From Trichomonas vaginalis G3 (taxonomy: Eukaryota; Parabasalia; Trichomonadida; Trichomonadidae), in contig NC_067207.1 in NCBI RefSeq assembly GCF_026262505.1, forward strand, positions 2,860,252 through 2,924,251: a DNA stretch of 64,000 nt, read 5' to 3'. The position numbers were made by a program, and so were the translations under genes. Shown here piece by piece: positions 48,591 through 59,603 of this stretch. The first letter of the stretch is position 1; the number at the start of each line of letters is the position of its first letter. The notes below the pieces were generated by a model. It saw only the letters and a program-made list of their open reading frames with translations. It was not told the origin of the DNA and ran no database searches.

Positions 48591-48856
48591 TCATAACTCT
48601 CATCACTGTTGTGATTCCAAATGCGATTATTAAGGTTCAAGTCGCTAATGTTTTGAATGAAGATAGAGCAGTAAGAATTCTTACAAGGGCAGGTAATCAG
48701 ATTGTTGAGCAAAGAGCTTCAAAACACGATGAATGTTTGAAATTAATTCAACACATTTTGGAAATTGTCGAAAGCCGAAGGATTGAACCTAATGTCCTTA
48801 TTCCATCTTTGAAGGCAATATTAAATTTGGCACAAAGAAGTTTAAAGGAAGAGTAA
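48591..48856 (+). pseudogene. Host gene scrap, helical
   Basis: An open stretch without an ATG: VLNEDRAVRILTRAGNQIVE, KHDECLKLIQHILEIVES, then VLIPSLKAILNLAQRSL to a TAA at 48856. Good coding texture and amphipathic helices suggest the end of a larger protein whose front is gone or lies upstream of an unseen intron. Family unknown. Confidence 0.35.
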
Positions 48857-49066
48857 GCAAGATTAGATAATTTGGACTTTTTTTAAAATTAATGAATAAA
48901 CAGTATATTTTTGAAGTGTAAGCTTATTTACCTGAAGCTATATTACTTAATATAACATTCAAAGTATTATTGCTATTTATTGGAGAACAAATTTATGTAA
49001 TTTTCACATGAAAATTGATAAATTTGTATTTCCTTATGATAATCAATTTTTGTATTTGTAGAGAGT

Positions 49067-49350
49067 CTCCCTGCATGATATCAAGACTTGGCTATAAGTC
49101 TTTATCCATTTTTGAAAATTGTATTGTAAATTGTAAGAATTTCTGAATACTACTACTATAAAATATAATTGCTTATCTATGTATATTCTCCCTGCATGAT
49201 ATCAAGACTTGGCTATTGGTCTTTATCCATTTTTGAAAATTGTATTGTAAATTGTAAGAATTTCTGAATACTACTACTATAAAATATAATTGCTTATCAA
49301 TGTATATTCTCCCTGCATGATATCAAGACTTGGCTATAAGTCTCTATTCA
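49067..49350 (+). repeat. 121-bp tandem repeat, about 2.3 copies
   Basis: CTCCCTGCATGATATCAAGA starts at 49067, 49188 and 49309, exactly 121 bp apart. The copies differ by a few bases. Non-coding. Confidence 0.9.
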
Positions 49351-49567
49351 TTATGAGTATGATCCCATTTTTTTTACAAAAAGTGCCGAATTGCAACTTT
49401 GTCCCAATCTCTTAAAAATTCTCATATTTTTTTCTTCCATACTAATGTTGAGGATTTTGCCATCAAAACATGAATTTTATCTATTACTACAGTTATTAAA
49501 AAGTATTTCGCGCTCAGATAGTGAAAATATTCAACTTTTCAAGAAATGCAATAATATAGTTAGTATA

Positions 49568-49614
49568 CAAGTCTTGGGTATGGTGGCACTGCGTTCCACC
49601 TTACCCAATACTTG
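49568..49614. repeat. Hairpin near the outer edge of E3a
   Basis: CAAGTCTTGGGTATGGTGG and CCACCTTACCCAATACTTG form 19-bp arms with two mismatches around a 9-bp loop. Virus-like genes start shortly after, so it may mark the end region of E3a, but no terminal repeat partner is visible. Confidence 0.5.
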
Positions 49615-49750
49615 TGAATTTGACACTTTACAAAACCGTTAACGTATATTTTACAACATGAACGCAAAAACTAACTTAACCTTAAATATTTACAAAGCCG
49701 CCAACAATTTTACCTCACTAACGAACTCACTAATGAAAAAATAAACGTTC

Positions 49751-50035
49751 TCATAAATTTTCCTCAATATCTTCATCATCAGTGTTAACCCTATTGTAGT
49801 CATACTTGAAGCCATAAACTTTCTCTAACTTCTTAACGTACAATTTACATAACTTACCTTCGTCATCGTATGGTTTAATGATATAACTATTTCTATCTTT
49901 ATAAACAGTCAATGAAAAGTCAACTGGTCTCGGATGTATTTGAAAGAACATGTTATGCTCAGGAAGGAAGAATAAATGTTTAAATGTATGTTTGTTATAC
50001 TGTGGAATTCGAATGAGTTGCTTTTGTTCTGTCAT
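49751..50035 (-). CDS. Small protein like the C-terminal domain of the E2 HNH proteins
   Basis: 94 residues from an ATG at 50035. KHTFKHLFFLPEHNMFFQIH ... CKLYVKKLEKVYGFKY parallels KHTFEFYYYSEEQDSFYFYT ... RIRLNKFKKLYGIPF of the HNH genes at 26656 and 28075. The HNH core is absent, so the domain occurs on its own here. It may be a DNA-recognition module. It looks whole. Confidence 0.5.
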   Translation of the reverse strand: MTEQKQLIRIPQYNKHTFKHLFFLPEHNMFFQIHPRPVDFSLTVYKDRNSYIIKPYDDEGKLCKLYVKKLEKVYGFKYDYNRVNTDDEDIEENL

Positions 50036-50195
50036 TTACATCCAAATAAAAATTTTCAGTAAAATAAAAAATAAACTTAAAAATTAATGATATCACCACT
50101 CCCACACGTATGAAAACATAGCACAAAAATAAATTTAGGTGAAGTGGTGAGATCTCACCTCTTTTTTCACCTCTTTTTTCACCCACTTGAATTCA

Positions 50196-50729
50196 TTACT
50201 TTATAACTCTCTTCCTTGGTTTCTTTTTAGTTGCTTTCTTTACGTCCGTCTCCAACTTGACTGTCTTTCTTCTTCGTCCGTAATGATACCAATTACTTCC
50301 ACCAGTCAATGGGTCAAATGGTCTTTCGTAAGGGTTTCCATACATTCCATAGGGACCATACGGAAGAACTGCTGGTGGAAGTTGTGGAGAAGAAACATTT
50401 TCTTTAGTTCCATCGAATCTATTTAAATGCATTGTTTCACCTTTCATCTGGTCATTAAAGTCTTTTGCGTGTTTTGCAAACTCATCGTCCTTTCCTAAAG
50501 CATTTTCTGACTCAGTCGCAACCAAATTGGATGCTTTATTTATGAGCCCTATTTTATTTAATCTTAACTTCTTTGCAACCCAGCCTCCAATCTTCCCTTT
50601 ATTTGCATCTAATGTCTTTGAAACCCTTCCTCCACTCATTTTATTTACTGCGTCATAAGCTCCAAGTGCTTTTGCTCCAAATGCTAATGCTTTTGTTCCC
50701 ATTGCGCCTAAAGCTGCCCAAGCTACCAT
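50196..50729 (-). CDS. pVI-like protein with basic C-terminus
   Basis: 177 residues. Ala/Gly-rich amphipathic start (MVAWAALGAMGTKALAFGAKAL), helical middle, a Pro/Tyr/Gly-rich part (PYGPYGMYGNPYERPFDP) and a strongly basic end (KKATKKKPRKR). The E3b gene at 63883 has a similar start. Membrane-active and DNA-contacting roles are inferred from composition. It looks whole. Confidence 0.5.
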   Translation of the reverse strand: MVAWAALGAMGTKALAFGAKALGAYDAVNKMSGGRVSKTLDANKGKIGGWVAKKLRLNKIGLINKASNLVATESENALGKDDEFAKHAKDFNDQMKGETMHLNRFDGTKENVSSPQLPPAVLPYGPYGMYGNPYERPFDPLTGGSNWYHYGRRRKTVKLETDVKKATKKKPRKRVIK

Positions 50730-50737
50730 TTACACCA

Positions 50738-50955
50738 TATTAAAATCATCTCTCTTCAATATTATCTCATAAAAGTTCTCGTTACTGGAGAAAGTCAAAA
50801 ACATAAGCGTTCTCACGGGCTTCGCCCTCACTGCTTTGCGGTCTATCTAACTTCTTTCTTATCTCATCTATACGCTTCAAAATGTCTGAACAATTGCTAA
50901 CATCTTCTACAACAGTTATTTCATCATGAATGACCTTCAAAGAACAAACTCATTT
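50738..50955 (-). pseudogene. Small element protein, broken copy of the 63684 gene
   Basis: Minus-strand sequence reads HDEITVVEDVSNCSDILKRI, matching YDEITVVEDVSSCSDILKRI of the intact E3b gene at 63684-63881. Same place relative to the pVI-like gene. Broken. It also contains a CGGGCTTCGCCC hairpin absent from E3b. Confidence 0.6.
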
Positions 50956-50957
50956 AA

Positions 50958-51856
50958 TATGCTATTAAAATCATCTCAAATAATGAGTCCATCCTTTCCA
51001 TCTTTTGTAGCACAACATCTTTCATTGAAGAAGGTTCGACAAGTCTTATGTTAAACTTACTGACAAAGTTTGTTATACTATAATGCTTCGCGGCGAATAC
51101 ATGTAGTTTGAAAGACATAATATAGATTCTTCAGCAAATTCACTTATACTGGATTTTATAACAATGTTCTCACGAGACCAAATACCACCAATTGACAATC
51201 TTGTAAGCAATCCTGCTGAACCTTCTACTGTAAACGTCGATGGTAACATTCCACGAAGGTCATCTATTGACATCGTTGAGTCACTGATTTAAATATTTTC
51301 TTAAAGCAATCGTCATTATCTAACCATGCAATAGCTTTGAAGTTTTCATTCGAATATACATCTGCTTCATTAAATGTAAATCCTGACTTCTTTGCAGAGA
51401 TGACTTTAAAATCTATTGAGTTTGTTTCAAAATTATATGCTATGGTAACTTCTGAAGGTAATGCATGCCCTTCCGCAGTCAGTTGTTCTCTCACTACTAC
51501 CGTTTGAAGCTTTGTATTAAAAACTTTCATGTCATCTCCTGTATCTAAGTTCACATACACAGCAACAGGAAAACTATCTTGCTTCTTTGTTTCATCATTA
51601 TACTCAAAACATTAAAGTTCTTCAATAATATTGTTCTTCCTGCTGGAATACTTCGAACCTGTCTGATTTCAATAGCTTTCTCACCTCCTACATACTCTAC
51701 CCAGTGTCTTGGATATTCATAAGTATACTGACTTTCTTGAATTTTGGTTGGTTTCATCATAACATGTTCATAGTATATCTTTATACTCTTGTCAGTTAGA
51801 CTCGGTGCTATGTTCTGAATATTCTGACTTGCATTTTTAATGGAGATAAAATGAAG
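50958..51856 (-). pseudogene. Jelly-roll-like minor capsid protein, broken
   Basis: Homologous along its length to E3b 62307-63176: IKIYYEHVMMKPTKIQES, YEYPRHWVEYVGGEKAIEIR, then a beta-rich middle and SISEFAEESIL near the end. Broken in several places. It faces the ATPase gene across a very short spacer, as in E3b. Confidence 0.7.
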
Positions 51857-52725
51857 CATTTTAATAATGATGTAGATGAAGACATGAATGAAACTACAGA
51901 CAAAACTTAACTCTTCTCTTATTCTTCCTTCAGTAAGGACTATGAGTTCTGTTCAAATGGTGTTATTTCTATTGTGGAAAGATGGGTCAGGAAGACATTC
52001 AACCTCATTCGTCATATACTCATAACAGAACGTTTAGGAAACGACTCTTACTATGACCAAATCATATATCAGCAACTTCAGACTCTATGGACTCAACAGC
52101 GAAAACATTTATGTCAAAAGTTCAAGCCTCTGTCGTTAAAGTTCCAGACAGTGAACTCATTGAATTTCTTCAACGTTACATTCGACGTAAGAGAAAATAT
52201 TATGCCATCGTTGAATTATACAGTCAGGAATGCAAAAGACTTCTGAGGAGATGAAAGAATTATTGACAAACACCACTTACGTCAATACTCAGAGTTTACG
52301 ATATGAAACGACTTACAAACTACATTCTGTCAAAACTTTCAAAAATACCCTTCAAAAAGTATCCTTCAAACACTCTCGTTTGTGACGACTTCGCCGGAAA
52401 AGGTTTAGGTGTCAAAGCCTGACACACCATTAGCTAACATCATACTAAAGTCAGACATTACATTTAACTGTAGCAATACTTATGCAAACATGGAGGTTTT
52501 AGCTTTAAACATAAAACGTCTCATAACTGACTTCGTTATCTTTCAAGGTTTTCTCACGTTATGACATTGAACTCATTTGGAAACAGTCAGGTATAACATT
52601 ACCTTTTGAAGAAATTTGGGAAGCATATAAGTCTCTCATCTCTCCTCGTTCATACCTTGAGATTCATATCATGACTAATACATTAAAGTCAAAAATATTC
52701 CATGGGAACGACCAACATTGTTTTA
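51855..52725 (+). pseudogene. Packaging ATPase, broken
   Basis: Matches the intact E3b ATPase (61403-62290) along its whole length by readable blocks such as FNLIRHILITERLGNDSYYD. Heavily broken. Confidence 0.75.
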
Positions 52726-52739
52726 AATCTTATGCTTTA

Positions 52740-53120
52740 ATTGACTGATGGTAAACAAATTCATGCATCTCTGTCGCCATTTCTGTTAATATTTTGCTGT
52801 CATTCATATCATCCACTTCCCCATCGTTAGCTTTTGAGGATATGCGTTAGAATAGCTGTTCTTAAATGAAGGCTTTTCACCTTTGAGAGCATAAACTCTA
52901 TAACTTTCTGCATACTTTATGTTTGAACCTCCTGAGCCATCATTGACATAAATTTTATAGGCTTCCACCCTTTGTTCATATTCCTGCTTCTTCCCTTTGC
53001 TCTTTTGTTCAGTAGTTCTACATCTTTATACACAGCTCCTGTCTCAGTGAATTCAACAATATTTTCATTCGTTAGCTTTACATTCAAACCCTTGTCGAGT
53101 ATATTGTTCATTTCATACAT
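52740..53120 (-). pseudogene. Small element protein, broken copy of the 61014 gene
   Basis: MNNILDKGLNVKLTNENIVE and TGAVYKDVELLNKRAKG match the start of the E3b gene at 61014-61406. The gene is broken. Confidence 0.65.
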
Positions 53121-53141
53121 ATAAAAGTTTTATTCTATATG

Positions 53142-53757
53142 AAATGAGAAGCAAATCCATCTTAGCTGTGCCGTTAATGTTCCAATTGAACCAACATCAA
53201 ATGTTGACTCACGAACGACAAACAATATTGTCATAAAGAACTATAGTTCAGAGTGTTTGAAAGAAAAAGAACCAGAGCTGAAATCCGTGAATTTAAACTC
53301 AGCTTCAAACGCTAACGCTACATCAGATGTTAAGTTAGAGTATCCACCACTGGACCAAATTCTTTCAAGAGAAGCCAACGACAACCCTTACACAAATGTT
53401 CAAACAAATCCTTCAGATAACGTAGACCATTACCTTCTTCAGTTATACCAAACAATTTTACTCAAAGACGATAAGAAGCTTTTGACAAATCTTATAAGTA
53501 AGAACCAAATAATTCTAACAAAGGAGGACCTTGAAAATATTATATCACGAATAACAGGAAAGCAATGTGTCATTGACTATCTCGACCCTGAAATCGAATG
53601 CTGTGGTCAAACTCCAATATTCATGAAAATAGGTAACATCCGCATCATTGAAACACCAGGAACTACAGGAGTTGAGTTTAAGTATATATATTCGAACGAG
53701 TATACAAAACTTTCAACAGAATATAAGCTTTGTCTTAAATATGTTTTAGTAAATTAA
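53142..53757 (+). pseudogene. CCG-motif protein, E3a copy
   Basis: Very similar to the intact E3b protein: EYPPLDQILSREANDNPY, LLQLYQTILLKDDKKLLTNL, YLDPEIECCGQTPIFMKIG and a final LCLKYVLVN. It is broken near its start; the rest is clean. It overlaps the next gene's end by 4 bp, tail to tail. Confidence 0.65.
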
Positions 53758-53993
53758 AGCAATTTGTAATATCTATCCAAAACTTCTTCAACAGTATCGA
53801 ACTCATCTTCATAATGCAAACCTAATCTTATTGACTTGGTGCAGTTTTCACTAACACAATATTTTTCTGTTCTCTTGACTGACATAACTAACTCATTTGT
53901 TTCATCAAACAGCAACAACCAAAGTTCATGCCCTAATACATAACATTCATACTTTATATTTTTAGCTCTGAGTTCTCTTGTAAGCTGTTGCAT
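53754..53993 (-). CDS. Small alpha/beta protein
   Basis: 79 residues from an ATG at 53993: LTRELRAKNIKYECYVLGHE, LWLLLFDETNELVMSV and a final VEEVLDRYYKLL helix. Counterpart of E2 15282-15512. Its start overlaps the end of the penton-like gene by 40 bp, so the two are probably on one transcript. Function unknown. Confidence 0.45.
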   Translation of the reverse strand: MQQLTRELRAKNIKYECYVLGHELWLLLFDETNELVMSVKRTEKYCVSENCTKSIRLGLHYEDEFDTVEEVLDRYYKLL

Positions 53994-54730
53994 TTAATAT
54001 TTTCTAAAAAGTCAACTTCAACAGTCATTCGCACTGGTGCCTTCAGTTCTACAGGCTCTCCTTGAAAGTCAACAAGTCTGAATTGCATGTCTTTCAAATT
54101 ATGAGGACTAATGCGAACCCATTTACCTAAATGAGTTGCTATGACAGGAACGTTTGGAATGAACATTGAATTGACTGCATAACAGAAGGATTTATATTCT
54201 ACTGAACCTTTACTATTAACTCCTGAAATACCTGTGACATTAGCTATTTTTGACTCAATGTACAAACAATTACCATAACATACGTATGGAACAGATTTCA
54301 TCTCAATCGTTTTGTCAACACTTTTCAAAGGAAATGTCATATGGTATGCTCCCAAAAGAAGTTGTACTCTATGACTCATTCTTGGTATCTTAAACTCTTT
54401 CGCATAACTGAACTTCAAAACTCCTGCAATAAGTTTAACATTCATCAAGTTTTCTTCGTTATCCTTGTTTATTGTAGTATTTATGAGAGCATTTAACACT
54501 CCAGCTAATGTTTCCATCTTATATTCTACATTATTGTGAAATCTTATTTCGTGCTTCTTTCCATCTATTTCAATCTCCATGAAATCTGTTTCATCTGTTA
54601 TAACGAATGAAGCAATAGTATTAAAGTCAACCATTCTGAATGCAAGTGGCTCATTCTGTAGACCTAAGTTTGTTTGTAGCTTTACTGTCCCGTATTCGTT
54701 TGGGTCTGTACTTTGCAAATAGAACAACAT
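53954..54730 (-). CDS. Penton-like (vertex) protein
   Basis: 258 residues from the ATG at 54730, next to a 17-bp divergent spacer. Beta-rich; LQSTDPNEYGTVKLQTNLGL at the start, MSHRVQLLLGAYHMTFPL in the middle, and MQFRLVDFQGEPVELKAPV with MTVEVDF near the end. The end block is the LxDxxGxPVxL strand of Polinton penton-like proteins. It looks whole. Divergent from the fibre gene, its likely binding partner. Confidence 0.6.
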   Translation of the reverse strand: MLFYLQSTDPNEYGTVKLQTNLGLQNEPLAFRMVDFNTIASFVITDETDFMEIEIDGKKHEIRFHNNVEYKMETLAGVLNALINTTINKDNEENLMNVKLIAGVLKFSYAKEFKIPRMSHRVQLLLGAYHMTFPLKSVDKTIEMKSVPYVCYGNCLYIESKIANVTGISGVNSKGSVEYKSFCYAVNSMFIPNVPVIATHLGKWVRISPHNLKDMQFRLVDFQGEPVELKAPVRMTVEVDFLENIKCNSLQENSELKI

Positions 54731-54747
54731 TTTATTCTCATTAAAAT
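54731..54747. promoter_or_regulatory. 17-bp divergent promoter
   Basis: TTTATTCTCATTAAAAT separates the start codons of the penton-like and fibre genes. The E3b counterpart (59586-59603, read the same way) is TTTATTCTTATTAAAATA, nearly the same. Confidence 0.5.
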
Positions 54748-57600
54748 ATGAGTATAGCTGCATATGCGTATGAAGCTGACAGAGCTAAACGTTTATATTT
54801 TGGTCAATACTCTCTCACACTTACTGACAAATATATTGTTATCACTGATGGAAATACTGAGAAATACATAACATGGAAGGACTATGAAAAGTTTGACCCC
54901 ATTTTAACTCCATGCACTATGCCATTCATTGTAAATGGTGAAGTTGTCATGAAGAACGACACAACAGTATATAAGTCTGTTCATGAAGCGTTAGAATATA
55001 TGTTGAATTATAATCCCGAAAGATTTGACCCAAGCACTACACATGTGCAATGCCTTTTATTAAGGACGGTGAAATCGTAAGAGTTCCGAATTCAACGGTT
55101 TACACAGCTGTTCAAAACAGTTTACAAAACATTTTAGCGAATATCTTTAATTCAGAAACTACAGAAATAAAATTACCATATATAACAGATGCTAAAGAAA
55201 TTAAATCAAAAACAACACAACATTATTTACGTCACTTAATGATTTAATGACTTATATCATTAATATTCCTGCACCAACTACAGCATTTGATCCAAACTCG
55301 ACGGTTTGCAGTGTACCTTTCATAAATGACAGTTCATTAATTACTTTAAGGGATTCGACAGTAAATGAATCATTAAAGGCGTCATTAATGAAAATCATTG
55401 ATTTTAATTCATTCATGAATACATATAATTCATTCATTAATGTTTCATATGCTTCTAAAGAAGGTGAGCCAAAAACTATTGATAAAGCGGTGTATGAAAT
55501 AAAAGCATCAACGACGAAATTGAATTCGTTAACTTTTGACGGTGATAGTTTCGTTAATGACATAACATCGGGGAAAACAATTTTAACGAAAGAATACTTA
55601 AAATCTCATGTTAGTGAGTTCGTTGAAATTGAAAAAGAAGGTGGAATTAAGTTCGATCCACTGAATTTCATTTTCAGCTTAGCGAATGCGGGTGTTAGTT
55701 TCGCTGAATGGACAACTATACAGAGTGAAATAAATGCAATATGGACGTTTTTGGGGTCAAAAGCGGGAATGGGTGAGCTTGTAAATGCTGCAAGAACATT
55801 AGGTGAAACAGGAAATTTTGTAGATGGTTTTAAAAGACTTGTTTCAAATGTTTTAACAAACACAAAGAAATTATTTAGATATACCGTACATAACGGACGG
55901 ATTTTCGAACAGATAGCAACAAACCCTCCGGTTATGGCTGCGTTGATGATGGTTAGAGATATAAAACCACGTAACGACGGGAACGAAGAACATGAACAAC
56001 AGGATACTGGTCGGGTTATTCGAGACATTAAAAACGTGTATCCTGAAGTTATTGATTTATTTAGAGGAGTTAATGATTCAATTTCAAAACATTCTATAAC
56101 CCTCGATGAAGAGAATAAATTAACAGATTATATATTCGTCATTATTGCAGAATTAATGAAGAGAATAAATGAAAAAGGAATTGGTGATATCATTAATGTC
56201 AGCGATGTAATGATGAAAAGAAATTTTGACTCATTATTTACAAAACGAAAACAGAATATAGTCTTTATGACGTAATTACCGAATTAATGAAAAAGATTAA
56301 TGATAATAAGAGTTCTGGCGGAAGAGTTGAATTAGAAGTGAATGATGTTAATGAGAAATTAGCCGAAAAAGCAGACAAAAATGAGCTTTTAGCTCTGAGT
56401 GATAAAGTCAAGAACCACGTTCATTATATAACTTCAGACGAACAGATTATAACGGACTACCATGGATATTTAACACGAAGTGATGAAGTGAAGACAAAAG
56501 ATGTTAATGAAAGAAGATATAAATTCATTCGTGCTAAAGGTTATGATATACGCTGTACTGTACAGTATGACACAGGTAAAGCACCAGAAGCATTTGGTTA
56601 TAACGATGAAATTTATGCCTCTACTTTCTCTGTTAACGGTGTATTAGTTGAACCAAGATTTACATTGAGAGTTAAGACAAAAATAACCGTTGAAGATGCT
56701 ATTAAAAGTAAAGCTGACAAAGATGAACTTGACGCAATGAACAAAGTTTTGAAATCTCATAAACACAATATCTGATATAAATGAACTTCAAGCTACATTA
56801 GACAGTAAAGCCGACAAGAACCATACACATAAATCTTCACTACTGTTAGAGCAGACGACATAATATTGAACTATACCCTTGGTTCAAGTGCACCTTTAGA
56901 GAATCCAAGTACAAGCGTAAAAGATACACTAATCCTTAAATAGTAAATGTATGAACATTGAAGGTCATGCCAGAAACTTTGAAGCACATGAACTACAGCA
57001 ATGTTAGATAAGAAAGCTGACAAAACTTATGTGGATGCAGAACTAACAAAGAAATTTTCGAAACCAGATACAATGACATTTACAACAGAAATTATAAATG
57101 GCGAACCAGCAACTCCATTTGAATTTGTTAGAGGTCTCAACCAGATACTTTTGAATTTTCTTGGATAATTCTATTGAACTAACATTACATTATAAAAGTG
57201 GAACAAATGCAACATTTCATCCGGGAGATACATTCCAAATGGTATTTAATGACATAAGTTCTTTAGAATATGTTTATAGAGTTATGAGCATATATGATTT
57301 AATATATCCTATAGGAGCTGTTTATACGTCTATGAATCCAATAAATCCAAACACTTTATTTGGTGGTAGATGGTATGAAATAGTTGACAGTTTTCCATTC
57401 TACACTAATACGCAGTCAATGAAGATGGGAGGTTCAAAGAAAATAGGTATTGAAAACCTTCCTTCACATATGCATAGGTTCAGTGGAAGAACATCTGTGG
57501 AAGGAAACCATTCACATTCAATAACAAAAGATATATATAAACAGGTAACCTCTGTGAACCGTATAAAAAATGAACATCTACATGCCATATGGTATCAGGT
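54748..57600 (+). pseudogene. Fibre gene region, broken
   Basis: Starts MSIAAYAYEADRAKRLYF. A module of about 60-80 residues with FDPxxTxCxxPFI and (D/N)(S/T)TVYxS is repeated three times (about 54900, 55050 and 55290). Then comes a long helical body (55247-56275, with LVNAARTLGETGNFVDGFKR and NVYPEVIDLFRGVND), a KADKNELLA/KADKDELDA shaft motif (56370 and 56710), and a tip with IYPIGAVYTSMNPINPN, HMHRF and HSHS (57300-57520). The tip is the same type as the E2 fibre. Broken in several places. Confidence 0.65.
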
Positions 57601-58025
57601 TTTGTTGCTTCATATGGCGTATAATATTTTTGAGGGGGCCTGTCACTTTTTGGTTCTTTGATCTCCAAAATACTGTAAATTCTTCTGAGTTTATTGTAGG
57701 AAACTGAATAAACATTTTGATCCGTGTTTAAACGCCAAAACATCTTTTGGATTCCGCACTTATATTCCTGAAATTTTTGGAGAACATATTGCAAATTTTC
57801 AGGAGTAATATCATCTGGTGCCGGACCAGATTTAACGTTTGGGGGTGTTAAATTTGTATTTGTGTATGCTGCTTTAAGTGTGTTTTTCGAAATTGATCTA
57901 AATTCACACTTCATTTCATCCTCGTATGGAACTCGCTTACACGCAATTAAATAATTGAGTTCGCGATATTCAAGTTTTTCGCGTGTTTGAATTAACCACC
58001 AAGAAGGAATGGTTGGTCTACTCAT
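57560..58025 (-). pseudogene. DDE integrase/transposase fragment
   Basis: From an ATG at 58025 (MSRPTIPSWWLIQTREKLEY). A helical N-terminal part and YSVSYNKLRRIYSILEIKEP, a helix-turn-helix like the one before rve domains, lead to PDTIWHVDVHFLYGS, the first-Asp strand of an rve/DDE core. The rest of the core is missing: the frame runs into fibre sequence of E3a. It could be the start of an element integrase or of a host DDE transposon; I cannot decide. It sits exactly between the mirrored E3a and E3b. Confidence 0.5.
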
Positions 58026-58226
58026 AATAAAAAATGAAAAGCCAAATTCTCTCAAAAAGTTAAGTAGGACCAATTTTTTATAAAAAAATTCAATTCCATT
58101 ATGAATGTTAATTAATTTATATAATTATTGAATAAAAAATTTTCTTTGAGATTATGAAAAGTTCTTTGAAAAGTTATTTTTTCTCATTTTTAAATATTGT
58201 ATTAGCCTATTTATTTATAATCCAAA

Positions 58227-59585
58227 TTAAATAACTTTAAATTCAATATTTAAAGAATAATTTTGAAGGAATTGAGTTACTTCCCCCGATGATAAAATTG
58301 AGAGGTTTACATTTTGATCGAACTTAGCATGCAACATTTGCAACCCCAACTTAATGGGGCTAGTATCCTCAGCTTCAGAAAGTTCTATTCCTGCATTTTT
58401 AAGAGCTTCATTGACATAATTTATGAGAACACCATACTGAGGATATAACTTATATATTTTATCTCCAACAGTTTCTTGTATTTCCTCTTCCTCTTCATTT
58501 GTTTCGCCGCCTTGTGGCGCAGAGTCTTCTAAATCTCTTGGCATTGCCTGTATTGCATTAAGTGGTATTGGTTTTGGTTTTGGTGGTGTATAATTTCTAA
58601 ACAAGTTTCTAGAGAGATATATAAAACGCTGTGTTAAGTTTGTTATAGTATTTGTTTGAAAGCCTGTTCTTTTCAATAATTTGTCGAAGTCTTGTTCAAC
58701 TCGAGAATTAAGCTGTTTAAATGCTTGGGCACATCCTTGTAGTGAACTTGAATTATTATCTACTTCCACAGTTAAGTTTAGGATATCTGTACATAACGTT
58801 TCTATAGTACGATTGGCAATGTTTAACGAATCTTGAAATGTATTAAGAGTTCCTGCAATAGTATCGAAAAGATTGGTAGTTCGTGTAATGAAGGTACCTA
58901 GCTTGTCAAAAGCATTTGTGCCAGTATCTAAAATTTTTAGAGCATCTCTAAGACCTTTTAAAGCATCTGAACCAACAATTGCCCATAACTTTCCAACTTG
59001 GTATTGAAGAGCTCAATATGAAGCTGTTGTTAAATCAGTATTTATTAAGTCCCATATCCATGTTTTTGCAGCACTTCCATCTTCACCATTTTTGCCATCT
59101 AAGCCATTTTTACCTTGTGGACCTTGAATTCCTTGAGGACCTTGAGGTCCCGCATCTCCTTTATCTCCTTTAAGTTCATCTTTATGTTCATTGTAATATT
59201 CTAATGTCATTAAATGCACATCTGGAGTATTACCTGCAATACCTAAAATTTGTTTTTCATTTACGACTCAATTTTTGAGACATTTAATGTTGTCGTCAAA
59301 TCGAAAGCTATTTAATAATTCAATGAGAACATTAAGTACTTTAACTAATGAAGCATCCAATGTAGAAGTTATGTATTGAACTGTTCCGTCGGTTATGACA
59401 GGAACTCTGCTAGTAGTAATGAAAGGGTCATATGTTTGCAATGTATTAAAGTCAATAATTTTCTTTTCATTTCCGTCGTCAATAATAATATCATGACCAT
59501 CTACGGTTAATGTTGTATTTTCATTTACTAATTCATGTGCTATATTAGCTTCGTTAGTTTCATAAGCATATGCGGCAATAGTCAT
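58227..59585 (-). pseudogene. Fibre gene region with collagen-like repeats, broken
   Basis: Reading on the minus strand: MTIAAYAYETNEANIAHELV at 59585, a module with YDPFITTSRVPVITDGTV, then 11 or so Gly-X-Y triplets (DKGDAGPQGPQGIQGPQGKN, near 59070-59165), and a long helical body (58227-58985) with LRDALKILDTGTNAFDKLG and YKLYPQYGVLINYVNEALK that parallels the E3a body. Collagen-like triplets are common in phage and giant-virus fibres. The tip domain is not seen. Broken. Confidence 0.65.
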
Positions 59586-59603
59586 TATTTTAATAAGAAT
59601 AAA
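59586..59603. promoter_or_regulatory. 18-bp divergent promoter
   Basis: TATTTTAATAAGAATAAA between the fibre start (59585, minus) and the penton-like start (59604, plus). Confidence 0.5.

Larger units (their letters stand above)
49600..57600. mobile_element. E3a: Polinton-type element copy, old, ten or more breaks
   Basis: Gene order from left: HNH-tail-like protein, pVI-like protein, small protein, jelly-roll-like protein, ATPase, small protein, CCG protein, small alpha/beta protein, penton-like protein, fibre. It is the mirror image of E3b. Ends are estimates; no terminal repeats were found. Nucleotide divergence from E3b is obvious, so the pair is not a recent palindrome. Many genes are broken. 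Confidence 0.75.

Noticed and set aside
34841-49600. tRNA, rRNA or other classical RNA genes
   Set aside because: No cloverleaf or rRNA-like GC-rich conserved block was seen; the hairpins found do not fit tRNA structure.
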